Positions 33,892 through 43,018 of a stretch of DNA of 64,000 bases are shown in pieces. Numbering within the stretch: the stretch's first letter is position 1; each line of letters begins with the position of its first letter. The notes beneath the pieces are model-generated. The model did no database searches, was not told the origin of the DNA, and was given only the letters and a program-made list of their open reading frames with translations. The stretch covers positions 44,062-108,061 of the forward strand of contig CACYUI010000004.1 of NCBI GenBank assembly GCA_902777605.1. Direction: 5' to 3'. This stretch comes from an uncultured bacterium (GTDB lineage Bacteria; Cyanobacteriota; Vampirovibrionia; Gastranaerophilales; Gastranaerophilaceae). The position numbers and the translations under genes are program-made.

Positions 33892-35160
33892 ATGACAAAA
33901 GATATCACTCAAGAAAAAATTAATAAAATCGCAGAAAAGTATTCAGGTAAAAAATTTTTGATATATGGTGCCGGGATTTTTAGTAAACGCATATTTGAAA
34001 CATATGATTTATCAAAAATTAATATAGTTGGTATTGCAGATAAAAAATTTGAGACAGAAAATATAAAACCTTCTTATACAACTTTGCCGTCATATACTCC
34101 GCAAGAAATTAAAGATATTGATTTCGATTGTTCATTAATTCTGTTAAAAAATGCGGATTGTGTAAAACAAATGTTTAAAAATTTAAGTAAAGAAATCGTT
34201 ACCCTTGATGAATATTGGGAGCTTGAATATAAAAATCATTATGTTATGAGCCATTTAGGAAGTTTTAAACAGTATTTTTTAGAACATAACATGCCTGATA
34301 TTATAAAAAAATATAAAAAAGGCCTGGATAAGAAATCTGCAGCAGTTTTGGATAAAACCCTTAATAAAATGCTTCATATACAGGATAGCCAATTTGACGG
34401 GCAGGTTAAATATAATAATTTTTTTGCGGATTATTTTTGGGATGAAGATGATATAAATAATACAAAAACATATTTGAAAAACAAAGATTTATATAAAGAT
34501 AAATACAAATTAACAAAAAATGAATATAATACAGATGTGTTTTTGTTCAAACATGGACTGGAAAATGCTTCTGATAAATTAAAAAAATATATAAGCGGTA
34601 AAGACTTTGTTGACGGAGGAGCTTTTATTGGTGACAGTGTCCTTGTGCTTGAAGAATTTAATCCTAATAAAATTTACTCTTTTGAAATTTCAAAAAGTAC
34701 GAAAGAAGAGTATTTAAAAGTCATGGATTTGAATAATGTGCCAAAAGATAAATATGAAATTATAAACATGGGATTGTCGGATAAACCTAAAGAAATATTA
34801 TTTAATGATATTTCGGCTCAATATACAAATGTTTTTTGGAATGGTAATTCTAAAGTAAAATGTATTGATTTGGATTCTATTGTGAAAGATAAGAAGATGA
34901 ATGTAGGCTTTATAAAAGCGGACTTGGAAGGGGCATTAATACCGGCACTCAAAGGAATGGCAAAAACAATCAGAAAATATCGTCCTGTTTTGTGTCTTGC
35001 AATTTATCACAGCCCTGAAGAATTTTTCGAAGCGAAACCTTTGTTAGAAAAAATTACAAGATTTTTAAATTATAAAATAGAGCTTCAATACCAAGAAGTT
35101 CAACCTTTAATAATAAATGAAACCGTACTCTTTGCTTATCCGAAAGAGTTGGAAAAATAA
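33892..35160 (+). CDS. FkbM-family methyltransferase with N-terminal Rossmann-like domain
   Basis: 422 residues. Residues about 18-100 form a nucleotide-binding-type unit (KFLIYGAGIFSKRIFE, VGIADKKFE). The C-terminal part has the FkbM pattern FVDGGAFIGDS (SAM loop), YSFEISKST, and IKADLEGALIPALKGM. FkbM enzymes O-methylate sugars or lipid-linked glycans. The N-terminal unit is often found with surface-polysaccharide methyltransferases. It has its own promoter-like TATAAT at 33855 and is followed 56 bp later by miaB. The acceptor is unknown. Confidence 0.85.
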   Translation: MTKDITQEKINKIAEKYSGKKFLIYGAGIFSKRIFETYDLSKINIVGIADKKFETENIKPSYTTLPSYTPQEIKDIDFDCSLILLKNADCVKQMFKNLSKEIVTLDEYWELEYKNHYVMSHLGSFKQYFLEHNMPDIIKKYKKGLDKKSAAVLDKTLNKMLHIQDSQFDGQVKYNNFFADYFWDEDDINNTKTYLKNKDLYKDKYKLTKNEYNTDVFLFKHGLENASDKLKKYISGKDFVDGGAFIGDSVLVLEEFNPNKIYSFEISKSTKEEYLKVMDLNNVPKDKYEIINMGLSDKPKEILFNDISAQYTNVFWNGNSKVKCIDLDSIVKDKKMNVGFIKADLEGALIPALKGMAKTIRKYRPVLCLAIYHSPEEFFEAKPLLEKITRFLNYKIELQYQEVQPLIINETVLFAYPKELEK

Positions 35161-35216
35161 CGGGCAGATTAAATTATTTTGTAATACAATAAATTTATTA
35201 ACGGAGTATTACAAAT

Positions 35217-36596
35217 ATGAATAGCAAAAAGGTTTATATAGAAACACTAGGATGTCAGATGAATAAGTCTGATGCAGAGCGCATGTACGGAATGCTTGAA
35301 CATTGCGGGTATTCTCAAACAGAAAATCCTAAAGAAGCTGACATGCTGATTATAAATACTTGTTCCATAAGGCAATTATCGGAAGATAAAGCTTACAGTC
35401 AAATCGGAGTTTGGGGAAAACAAAAAAAATCAAATCCAAATTTGAAGATTGTATTTGCAGGGTGTGTTGCGCAGCAAGGCGGAATGAATGTCATAAAACG
35501 CGCTCCTTATGTTGATTTGGTTTTGGGTACTCAAAGATTGTATGAACTTCCGAATCTTGTTAAAAAGATTGAAGCAGGTGAAAAAGTAGTTTCAATAGAT
35601 GAAAAACCTTTTGAAGAAAGTGAAATTAAAATAAATCGTGTAAAGGGAGTAAATGCATGGATACCTATTATGGAAGGATGTAACAACTTCTGTACATACT
35701 GCATTGTTCCTTATACGCGCGGTCGTGAGCGTTCAAGAAAACCTGAACTTATAATGGCAGAAGTCAAGAAGGCTTTAAACGATGGTTTCAAAGAAATAAC
35801 ACTGCTTGGTCAAAATGTTGACAGTTATGGAAAAGGGGTAAATGAAACTAAAAATGGTTTTGAAACTTCTGAAGGAAAAGAGTTTGGCAAAGATTTGGAA
35901 GGTAATACAATAAATCTCGCTTGGCTGTTAAGAAAGATAAATGCAGTAGAGGGTAAGTTTAGAATCAGATTTGTAACGAATTACCCTACTGATATAACCG
36001 ATGAAGTTATTGATACAGTTATTGATCTCGATAAAGTTTGCGAATATTTTCATATTCCTATGCAATCAGGTGATGATTATGTATTAAAGAAAATGAACAG
36101 AAGATATGATTATGCAACTTATAAAAAGATTTGTAATCACATTCGCTCTCGCGTAAAAGATGTAACTATAACAAGCGATTTTATAGCGGGATTTCCCGGA
36201 GAAACAGAAGAACAGTTTGAGAATACTTTAAATGCAATGACAGAATTAGAACTTGATTATTCAAATACAGCTTCATATTCTCCAAGAGAAAAAACAGTTG
36301 CGGCAAAATGGGTTGATTTATATGTTCCAGAAGATATCAAAACGGAGCGTTTGGCAAGATTAAATGAACATAATAGAGCTTGCTGTCTTGCTTCAAATAA
36401 AAAATATTTGGGTAGAGAGATGGAAATTCTTGTGGAAAACTATGAAATTCGCAAAAATGGTGATAAAGTTATTACCGGCAGGACACGAAACAATAAAATT
36501 GTTCATGTTCCATGTGACAAAGATTTGACGGGTGAATTTGTAAATGTAAAAATTACAAATGCAAGAACATGGTATTTGAACGGAGAGTTAGTATAA
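35217..36596 (+). CDS. miaB: tRNA-2-methylthio-N6-dimethylallyladenosine synthase MiaB
   Basis: 459 residues. The N-terminal UPF0004 domain has cluster cysteines C13, C49 and C83; the radical SAM motif is C155-x3-C159-x2-C162 in MEGCNNFCTYC. The TRAM RNA-binding domain is at the end (LVENYEIRKNGDKVITGRTR). It inserts a methylthio group into i6A37 of tRNAs reading U-initial codons. A short insertion around VNETKNGFETSEGKEFGK is seen in cyanobacterial-type MiaB. alr starts 3 bp after the stop codon. Confidence 0.94.
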   Translation: MNSKKVYIETLGCQMNKSDAERMYGMLEHCGYSQTENPKEADMLIINTCSIRQLSEDKAYSQIGVWGKQKKSNPNLKIVFAGCVAQQGGMNVIKRAPYVDLVLGTQRLYELPNLVKKIEAGEKVVSIDEKPFEESEIKINRVKGVNAWIPIMEGCNNFCTYCIVPYTRGRERSRKPELIMAEVKKALNDGFKEITLLGQNVDSYGKGVNETKNGFETSEGKEFGKDLEGNTINLAWLLRKINAVEGKFRIRFVTNYPTDITDEVIDTVIDLDKVCEYFHIPMQSGDDYVLKKMNRRYDYATYKKICNHIRSRVKDVTITSDFIAGFPGETEEQFENTLNAMTELELDYSNTASYSPREKTVAAKWVDLYVPEDIKTERLARLNEHNRACCLASNKKYLGREMEILVENYEIRKNGDKVITGRTRNNKIVHVPCDKDLTGEFVNVKITNARTWYLNGELV

Positions 36597-36599
36597 AAC

Positions 36600-37721
36600 A
36601 TGAAAAATGTAAGACAATCTAATGTAAATACTCACAAAGATGCTTGGGTTGAAATTAATCTTGAGTCGTTGGCACAAAATATCATAGAGATAAAAAAAGG
36701 GATTCCGGCCAATAAAAAAATGCTAGGAATAGTTAAAGCTGATGCTTACGGGCACGGTTCGCAAATGATTGCTCAAACGATGCTTGCATCAGGGATTGAT
36801 ATGTTTGGTGTGTCATCTGTTGATGAGGGTTTAGATCTTCGTAATGTAAAAATAAAAGCTCCTATACTTGTAGTCGGTGCAATTCCTGTTTGGGCAGTGG
36901 AAACTGCAGCTAAAAATGATATAGCATTTTCAATTTTTAATGACGAGCATCTTGATGCTTGCAAAGAAGTTTATGAAAGAACGGGTATAAAACCAAAAGT
37001 TCATGTAAAACTGGATACCGGCATGAACAGAATCGGTGTGCGCTCTGAAGAGGGTGTAAATTATATTAATAAAGTCAGAAGTGCAAAATTCTTGTCTTTT
37101 GAAGGAGTATTTACCCATCTTGCGGCAGCGGAAGAACCTGAAGAAACTAAAAAACAAATTGAACGCTGGAATAGTGTTATTGATAATATTGATACAACAG
37201 GACTTTTAATTCATATCCAAAATACTGCAGCAACTTTTGCATATGACATAAAATCCAACATGGTAAGAGTTGGAATTTCTTTGTATGGACTTTATCCCGA
37301 TTTGCCTCCTAAATATACATACAAACCAAAATTAAAGCAGGTTATGGGGCTAAAGGGTCGAATTACAAATATTCATGAGGTTAAAGCAGGTGAAGGGGTT
37401 AGTTATGCACACACTTTTGTAGCTTATGAGCCGACAAGAGTTGCGACAATACCTATTGGGTATGCTGACGGTGTTTCAAGAAGTCTTTCTAATAAAATTT
37501 GCGGCATTGTTAACGGTAAAAAAATTCGCCAAATCGGAAATATTACAATGGATCAGATGATGTTTGATTTAGGTGATGTTGATGCAAAAGTTGGAGATGT
37601 AATTGTACTACTCGACGATTCACAATTATCACTTGATTCTTGGGCAGAAATATTACATACTATAAATTATGAACTTACTTGCAGGCTAAAAGTAAGGTTG
37701 CCAAGGGTTTATGTACGATAA
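36600..37721 (+). CDS. alr: Alanine racemase
   Basis: 373 residues. The PLP lysine is K46 in GIVKADAYGHG; the second catalytic base is Y269 in GEGVSYAHTF; the C-terminal beta domain ends RLPRVYVR. It makes D-alanine for peptidoglycan, so the cell has a normal murein pathway. It is in a run with miaB upstream (3 bp gap) and the TonB-like gene downstream (overlapping or adjacent), though these have no shared function. Confidence 0.95.
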   Translation: MKNVRQSNVNTHKDAWVEINLESLAQNIIEIKKGIPANKKMLGIVKADAYGHGSQMIAQTMLASGIDMFGVSSVDEGLDLRNVKIKAPILVVGAIPVWAVETAAKNDIAFSIFNDEHLDACKEVYERTGIKPKVHVKLDTGMNRIGVRSEEGVNYINKVRSAKFLSFEGVFTHLAAAEEPEETKKQIERWNSVIDNIDTTGLLIHIQNTAATFAYDIKSNMVRVGISLYGLYPDLPPKYTYKPKLKQVMGLKGRITNIHEVKAGEGVSYAHTFVAYEPTRVATIPIGYADGVSRSLSNKICGIVNGKKIRQIGNITMDQMMFDLGDVDAKVGDVIVLLDDSQLSLDSWAEILHTINYELTCRLKVRLPRVYVR

Positions 37722-37734
37722 TGGAAAGTGTAAA

Positions 37735-38190
37735 ATGGAAAGTGGAAAATTATTTTTAAAAAGAAATTTGATATTGTTAACATTCTTATGTTTGTCAACA
37801 AGTGTTTTTGCTTTTGAATATCAACCGAGAAATGTTGATGTAAATCCTTTTGGTAATAAAAAAGAAAAGGTTCAAAAAAGTGAGCATGCGACAAAACCGG
37901 AAATGCGAGAAATCAAAACTCTTACCGAGTATTTTAGATATCTTCCAGCGGAAGTTCATAGGCATTGGACCCCATATAAAGCAAATGCCGGATACGAAGT
38001 TACGGTAAAGTTTAGAGTCCAAAGAGACGGTAATATTGCTGATCTTAAAATCGTTGATTCAACAAATGACAATGCAAATGAATCTGTTTTAAATGCCGTA
38101 AAATCAGGCGCTCCATATCAGCCGCTTCCTGCCTCTTATCCCAATAAAGATGGTGTTGTAGCGCAGGTTATACTAGAATACCAAAAATAG
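37735..38190 (+). CDS. Exported TonB C-terminal-domain protein
   Basis: 151 residues from the ATG at 37735 (GGAAAG before it); an ATG at 37711 overlapping alr would add 8 residues. The N-terminus is a signal sequence or anchor (KRNLILLTFLCLSTSVFAFEY). A TonB-type C-terminal domain covers about 60-150: PAEVHRHWTPYKANAGYEVT, VKFRVQRDGNIADLKIVDST, and the last strand VVAQVILEYQ. It lacks the proline-rich spacer and ExbBD are not nearby. It could be a stand-alone TonB-fold periplasmic protein. It implies an outer membrane. Confidence 0.75.
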   Translation: MESGKLFLKRNLILLTFLCLSTSVFAFEYQPRNVDVNPFGNKKEKVQKSEHATKPEMREIKTLTEYFRYLPAEVHRHWTPYKANAGYEVTVKFRVQRDGNIADLKIVDSTNDNANESVLNAVKSGAPYQPLPASYPNKDGVVAQVILEYQK

Positions 38191-38206
38191 ATTTCCTGCA
38201 TTTGAT

Positions 38207-38902
38207 TTAATACAATTTTATAATTTTATTAATACCTGATTTTGCTATATTAAACAATTCTATCATGCGTTCAAATTCGTATGGTTCGCCCTCTGATGTT
38301 GTTTGAAAATCAACTATCTTTCCGCTTTCTGTTAGAATTACATTTGAATCAACTTGAGCATTAGAATCTTCTGCATAATTTAGGTCAAGTTTAATTTCTC
38401 CGTCTACTATACCAATCGAAATAGCAGCAATCGGTTCTATAATAGGATTTTCTTTTATGTCGCCTGATGCCATTAATTTTTCTATCGCATCTTTTAAGGC
38501 AAGGTATCCTCCGCATATGCTCGCAGTTCTGGTACCCCCATCTGCTTGTATTACATCGGCATCAATCGTAATAGTCATCCCTGACATTTTTTCTAAATCT
38601 ACACAAGCTCTAAGACTTCTTCCAATCAATCTTTGGATTTCATGTGTTCTTCCTGAAACTTTATCACGCTCTCGTTTTACTCTTGTATTTGTAGCAGAAG
38701 GCAAAAGCGAATATTCTGCTGTTACCCATCCTCTGTTGTCATCATCTTCCATCCATTTTGGTTTTTTTAGTTCAACCGATGCAGCGCATATGACTTTTGT
38801 GTCGCCAAACTCTACAAGCACAGAACCCATAGCATGTTTTGTAAAATTGTGAGTAAATTTAATTGGTCTTAGTTCATTATTTTCTCTACCGTCAATTCTC
38901 AT
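38207..38902 (-). CDS. rph: RNase PH
   Basis: 231 residues. A phosphorolytic 3'-5' exoribonuclease that trims tRNA 3' ends. It has RIDGRENNELRPI at the start, SLLPSATNTRVKRE, RTHEIQRLIGRSLRA (RNA and phosphate binding Arg), and DADVIQADGGTRTASI with the catalytic Asp and phosphate-binding Gly-Thr-Arg. It begins with an ATG preceded by GGGGGAT. It ends 16 bp from the convergent TonB-like gene. A small frame of 52 codons lies just upstream on the same strand. Confidence 0.94.
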   Translation of the reverse strand: MRIDGRENNELRPIKFTHNFTKHAMGSVLVEFGDTKVICAASVELKKPKWMEDDDNRGWVTAEYSLLPSATNTRVKRERDKVSGRTHEIQRLIGRSLRACVDLEKMSGMTITIDADVIQADGGTRTASICGGYLALKDAIEKLMASGDIKENPIIEPIAAISIGIVDGEIKLDLNYAEDSNAQVDSNVILTESGKIVDFQTTSEGEPYEFERMIELFNIAKSGINKIIKLY

Positions 38903-38938
38903 ATATCCCCCTTATACATAAATTTTAGCATAGATTTA

Positions 38939-39097
38939 TTAAAATGAATCTAAATCTGCTTTTAAATTATATGAAAGTTCTTTTATAAGTCCAACTATTA
39001 TTTGAAAATTTTTACTATCATCTATTTTTTCTAACAGATTTGATAAGCAAAATATTCTTTCTGCAAAAATTAGCGCATTTTCGATTCTCTTGTTAAT
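38939..39097 (-). CDS. Possible small protein before rph, non-ATG start
   Basis: On the minus strand an open frame of 52 codons ends at TAA (38941-38939). Its first usable codon is ATT at 39097, 7 bases after AAAGGA, a well-placed ribosome site. The protein would start NKRIENALIFAERIFC and end SYNLKADLDSF; it is helical and has gene-like composition. No ATG, GTG or TTG start is available, so it either starts at ATT (rare, as in infC), or is a decayed gene. It is 36 bp upstream of rph. The rest of the 333-bp gap is AT-rich and holds the promoter area of the gene at 39236. Confidence 0.4.
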   Translation of the reverse strand: MNKRIENALIFAERIFCLSNLLEKIDDSKNFQIIVGLIKELSYNLKADLDSF

Positions 39098-39235
39098 AAA
39101 AATTTCCTTTTATTAATATGTTTCTATAATAATATAGATTATTCTTTGATGTAATAGAATAATGTTGCAAATTTTCTTTAAAAAAGTCAAATTTTCTATA
39201 GAATAGTATAATATTCTTTAAACAAAGGTAATAAA

Positions 39236-39433
39236 ATGACTGTAAGAGAAGATATTAAAAGCTTATTGGCGCAAGAAAGTTTTACAATTACTCAAATGGC
39301 TGAAAAATTGACTGAAAACACAGGAAAAAGTTATACAGTTAAAACTCTTTCTCAAAAATTAACTAACGGTACTCTCAGGTATGATGAATACAAGGCTATT
39401 GTTCATGCATTGGGATACAAAATTACTCTTTAG
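39236..39433 (+). CDS. Small DUF6471-like helix-turn-helix protein
   Basis: 65 residues: DIKSLLAQESFTITQMAEKL, then GKSYTVKTLSQKLTNGTLRY, then KAIVHALGYKI. This is the layout of small HTH proteins of the DUF6471 type, where the middle helix pair reads DNA. A TATAAT at 39207-39212 lies inside a small palindrome, GAATAGTATAATATTC, possibly an operator for autoregulation. It ends 11 bp from the convergent rqcH gene. No partner gene adjacent. Confidence 0.7.
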   Translation: MTVREDIKSLLAQESFTITQMAEKLTENTGKSYTVKTLSQKLTNGTLRYDEYKAIVHALGYKITL

Positions 39434-39444
39434 AAAATTTAATA

Positions 39445-40977
39445 TTACACAAGCACTTCTTTTTCGTTTTTGTATGTCACATAACCTAAAGGTGCTGCAG
39501 GTGGTTTTCTTAAATATTTTCCCCTTGTATAAATCACTCCTACTTTTGAAGGTTGTGTAGCAGAAGAGTACTTTCTAGCAAGTTTGCAGCACTCAAAAAT
39601 TGTTTCTTCATCAGGTTCTTGACTATTTGCTTTCAAAAGTACATGCGAGCCTGCACAAAATCTTGTATGGAACCAAATATCATCGTCTTTAGTTAGTTTA
39701 GAAACTATAAAATCGTTTTGCTTGTTATTTTTACCTATATAGACATCAAAACCGTTAATATTAATCTTTTCAACTGTCGGTTTATCCTGTTTTTTAGATT
39801 TATTTTCCTCTATACCTAATTCTTGCTTTATTTCTACAAAATCGACTATTTTTTTTGCTGTTTGAATACTATAAAGAATATTTTCCAAATATTCTCTATT
39901 AATGCTTAAATTATTAAGCATTTCTTGAGATTTTTCTTTTGTGGTTTTTGATTTTGTATATAGCTTAAAATACCTTTGGGCATTCTCATTTAGTGTTTTT
40001 GTTTCATCAAGTTCAATCTTTATATTTTGATTATTTATATAATCAAAAACTTCTATTTCTTTTTTGTAATCAGTTTTTTGGTAAATATTTGCAGTTAAAA
40101 GTTCACCGTAGAGTTTGTACTTTTCTGTATTATCTCTTTTTTTTAATAATGCAGAAATTTTAGAGATAGAATTTTTTACCTTTTTAAGTTTTGAGCTTGC
40201 AATCTCAGTAAGTTTCGTCTTTTCCGCATTTATATTTACCTCTTCTTGAATTTTTGAATAATAATTATCAAGCATTTCACTAACTGAATTTTGTGGAACG
40301 GAATTTGGCAAAAGTTCTTTAAACAGAGTGTATCTATCCCCTAGCATCGCAGGTCTATATTCTTCTGCTTTTAAATATTTATCAATTTCATCTTGTGATA
40401 AATCTTTGAACTGGAGTTTAAGTTCATTGGATAAATTTACATTTTCTTCACTTATCCTCGGTGGATATATATACTTTAGTCCGCCTTGAAGCTCTCTGTA
40501 TCTGCTTTTTTCGGAACCGACATTATGCGCGCATCCAATTATAATCTTTGTTTCTCTATCATATAGTATTACATTTGAATGTTTGCCCATTAATTCTATA
40601 CATAGGCATAACATTCGTTTTTGCGAAAGCTCGTCATATGTTTCGAAATGTAATTCTAATATTCTTTCGTTTTCTATAACACATGCATCGACAATTTTTG
40701 CGCCTTCAATGTATTTTCTAAGAAGCATACAAAACATTGGAGGCTGCTTTGGAATCGTAATATTTCTTTTTCTCTCATTTACTGCAGACATAAATGCAAT
40801 ATGGTACATATTGGGGTAAATATTTATATACAGCTTTCGTCCTTCGCTGTTATTTCTTAACGAAAAAACAAAATCGCGTCTTGTTGGCTGCTGAATCTTT
40901 TGAATTCTTGAACCTATAATATAATCAATGTTTTCTATAAAGAATGCTTTTAATGTTAAAAAATCAATATTTATCAA
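39445..40977 (-). CDS. rqcH: RqcH/NFACT-family ribosome quality-control protein
   Basis: 510 residues in the NFACT order: NFACT-N (IGSRIQKIQQPTRRDFVFSL, then FCMLLRKYIEGAKI), helix-hairpin and long coiled coil at about 240-390, and the C-terminal NFACT-R domain (DIWFHTRFCAGSHVLL, VIYTRGKYLRKPPAAPLG). RqcH binds stalled 50S-peptidyl-tRNA and adds C-terminal alanine tails. The family was once labelled fibronectin-binding protein. Its start overlaps the end of the small exported gene at 40974 by 4 bp. Confidence 0.9.
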   Translation of the reverse strand: MINIDFLTLKAFFIENIDYIIGSRIQKIQQPTRRDFVFSLRNNSEGRKLYINIYPNMYHIAFMSAVNERKRNITIPKQPPMFCMLLRKYIEGAKIVDACVIENERILELHFETYDELSQKRMLCLCIELMGKHSNVILYDRETKIIIGCAHNVGSEKSRYRELQGGLKYIYPPRISEENVNLSNELKLQFKDLSQDEIDKYLKAEEYRPAMLGDRYTLFKELLPNSVPQNSVSEMLDNYYSKIQEEVNINAEKTKLTEIASSKLKKVKNSISKISALLKKRDNTEKYKLYGELLTANIYQKTDYKKEIEVFDYINNQNIKIELDETKTLNENAQRYFKLYTKSKTTKEKSQEMLNNLSINREYLENILYSIQTAKKIVDFVEIKQELGIEENKSKKQDKPTVEKININGFDVYIGKNNKQNDFIVSKLTKDDDIWFHTRFCAGSHVLLKANSQEPDEETIFECCKLARKYSSATQPSKVGVIYTRGKYLRKPPAAPLGYVTYKNEKEVLV

Positions 40978-41252
40978 TACATCCCCCTGTATTGATTTTT
41001 TGTGTAATTGTATTGATTTACATTATTCATGTGTCTTTCGTAATTTTGATAATTTTGGTAAACTCTATTTCTTGTTGTATAGTTTGATTGAGATTGCCAA
41101 TATGGAATCATTCCGCTTCTCACCTGTCTGTTATAATTTGCTCTATAAGATTGAGGACTCATTGTTCTATAAACCGCAGGGTTAATAGATCCTGCAAATG
41201 CAAGCGATACTGACATCAACATAAAAATAATAAATACTAATAATCTATTCAT
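40974..41252 (-). CDS. Small exported Asn/Tyr/Gln-rich protein
   Basis: 92 residues. A signal peptide covers 1-20 (LLVFIIFMLMSVSLAFA, cut after AFA-G). The mature part is rich in Asn, Tyr, Gln and Arg (RANYNRQVRSG, YQNYQNYERHMNN), with no cysteine and little hydrophobic content, so it is likely disordered or fibrous. It overlaps rqcH by 4 bp and lies 10 bp after aroE, all minus strand. Function unknown. Confidence 0.7.
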   Translation of the reverse strand: MNRLLVFIIFMLMSVSLAFAGSINPAVYRTMSPQSYRANYNRQVRSGMIPYWQSQSNYTTRNRVYQNYQNYERHMNNVNQYNYTKNQYRGMY

Positions 41253-41262
41253 AAAATACTCT

Positions 41263-42102
41263 TTATAAAGTTTCTAACGCTGCTATCTTCATAGCCTTAG
41301 TATCAGGTTTTTTGCCTGTCCAAATCTCAATAGCGCGCTCAGCCTGATAAATTAGCATGTCTAATCCGCCTATCGTTACAAGTCCTCTTTTTTGTGCTTC
41401 TTGAATAAGTACTGTTTTTATTGGGTTATAAACAATATCATATACGATAGTGTGTGGATTTAATTTGTCTAAATCAGCTCTTTCGAGAGGCATCTGATCA
41501 GCCATAAAGCCTTTCATACCTATAGGTGTAGCATTAATTACTATTGAAGTGTTCTCAAGGCTTCTAATATTTTGAATTTGGTATACATTAAAACTGATTT
41601 TTGGGAATTGTGTTCTTACATAGTTTAACACTTGTTGTGAATTAAGAATGTTCCTCGTATAAAAATCTATTTCTGCAATACCGAGTTCGGAAAGTCCTGC
41701 AACGGCAGCTCTTGCTGCACCTCCTGTGCCTAAAATACTTGCGTTTTTACCTTTTAAATCCACCGTAGAAGGAATTGCTTTTTTGAATCCGTAAATATCG
41801 GTATTGTATCCAAAGAAAGATTTGTCTTGCATTATTTTAACAGTATTAACACACCCTGCAATATTTGCATAATCATCAATATCATCCAAAAATAATGACA
41901 TAGGTACTTTTAACGGAATTGTAACATTAAATCCCTGATAATCATTTGTTTTTAAATATTTTATTCTGCTTATCAAATCCTCCGGCGGAGTTTCTAAAAC
42001 ATCATAAGTACAATCTTCTCCAATGCTTTGTAAGCCGGCTTTTTGAATAACGGCAGAAATGGAATGACCTAAAGGATACCCTATAATTCCCAATTTGTAC
42101 AT
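41263..42102 (-). CDS. aroE: Shikimate dehydrogenase
   Basis: 279 residues. It reduces 3-dehydroshikimate with NADPH in the aromatic amino acid pathway. GYPLGHSISAVIQ binds shikimate; K65 in FNVTIPLKVPM and the Asp in GYNTDIYGF are the catalytic pair; ILGTGGAARAAVAGL is the NADPH-binding loop; and GLDMLIYQAERAIEIWTG is the closing C-terminal helix. The ATG start is preceded by AAGGAG. The two genes downstream overlap or nearly touch it. Confidence 0.94.
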   Translation of the reverse strand: MYKLGIIGYPLGHSISAVIQKAGLQSIGEDCTYDVLETPPEDLISRIKYLKTNDYQGFNVTIPLKVPMSLFLDDIDDYANIAGCVNTVKIMQDKSFFGYNTDIYGFKKAIPSTVDLKGKNASILGTGGAARAAVAGLSELGIAEIDFYTRNILNSQQVLNYVRTQFPKISFNVYQIQNIRSLENTSIVINATPIGMKGFMADQMPLERADLDKLNPHTIVYDIVYNPIKTVLIQEAQKRGLVTIGGLDMLIYQAERAIEIWTGKKPDTKAMKIAALETL

Positions 42103-42259
42103 GTAAATCTCCTTCTATACATTTATTATACAAGAATAAGTTTTTAGGGTAAAAACTAATATAAAGAATTGTAAATATATTATGTATTTATAGCAAATTA
42201 TTTTTTTACATATTTTATAAGGTTATATATATTATATCAAATAGATGAAAGGTTTAAAA

Positions 42260-42997
42260 ATGAATATCAATGCAGTAACCTCTAATAATCAAAGCTTCCA
42301 AGCAAGAATCAAAATGAATAAGCCAAAATTAGAAGTTTTGGCTCAAGCTGCAATCGGAACAAGTGCATTAGCAGCAGGTGCTGTAACAGTTGCAGAAGGT
42401 GGTTTGTCAGTTTACGCATTAAACGATAATCCACAAGGAATAGAAAGTCTTCCAAAAGAAGTTGTAGATTCTCATAAAGATTTTTTAACAAGTGCAGGAC
42501 ACAGGTATGATGCAGCTGGTGAAACAGGAGGTATTCCTGTTCAATCTACTGTTGCACCATTTGGATTATCAGCAAGCGGCATTGCTATATCAAATCTTGG
42601 CTCAAATGCTTTTAAAAATGCTTTTGGTGAGGATAATTTAGAGGCAACAACAGTAATGCCTATTGATGCATCAAAAGCAATATCAGCAAATAAATCCGCA
42701 CAAAAATCATTGTTAGGTTCGAGTTATTTAGGAACTGCTGCGGCAAGTTTATACTCCGGTGCAACTAATAGTGATTTTGTAAACAATATGTTACCGGAAT
42801 CAGTAAAATTAGACCCTTTCTGTAGAGATAAGGAAATATCAGGACAAATGAGTTTATTATCAGGTGGATTAAGTGCATCTGCTTCGGTAGCATTGGGTTC
42901 AGGGAAATTAGCAAGTATGGCATCTGATACAAAATCAAGTCAATTTGTTGCAGATACATTTACAGACGGCAAAACTGACAAAAAACTACCCTCATAA
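42260..42997 (+). CDS. F-motif protein with hydrophobic Ala/Gly segments, first of a pair
   Basis: 245 residues from the ATG at 42260, which has GAAAGG before it (an ATG at 42245 lacks one). It opens MNINAVTSNNQSFQARIKM, and ends DKKLPS. The middle is rich in Ala, Gly and Ser with weakly hydrophobic stretches (AQAAIGTSALAAGAVTVAEG; LSASGIAISNLG), suggesting a membrane-active or self-assembling protein. The following gene starts 21 bp later and shares both the FQARIK start and the KLPS end. No family recognised. Confidence 0.65.
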   Translation: MNINAVTSNNQSFQARIKMNKPKLEVLAQAAIGTSALAAGAVTVAEGGLSVYALNDNPQGIESLPKEVVDSHKDFLTSAGHRYDAAGETGGIPVQSTVAPFGLSASGIAISNLGSNAFKNAFGEDNLEATTVMPIDASKAISANKSAQKSLLGSSYLGTAAASLYSGATNSDFVNNMLPESVKLDPFCRDKEISGQMSLLSGGLSASASVALGSGKLASMASDTKSSQFVADTFTDGKTDKKLPS

Positions 42998-43018
42998 AAT
43001 TTAGAAAGGAATTATAAA

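Noticed and set aside
38457..38852. A 131-codon plus-strand frame
   Set aside because: Antisense to rph, a certain gene.
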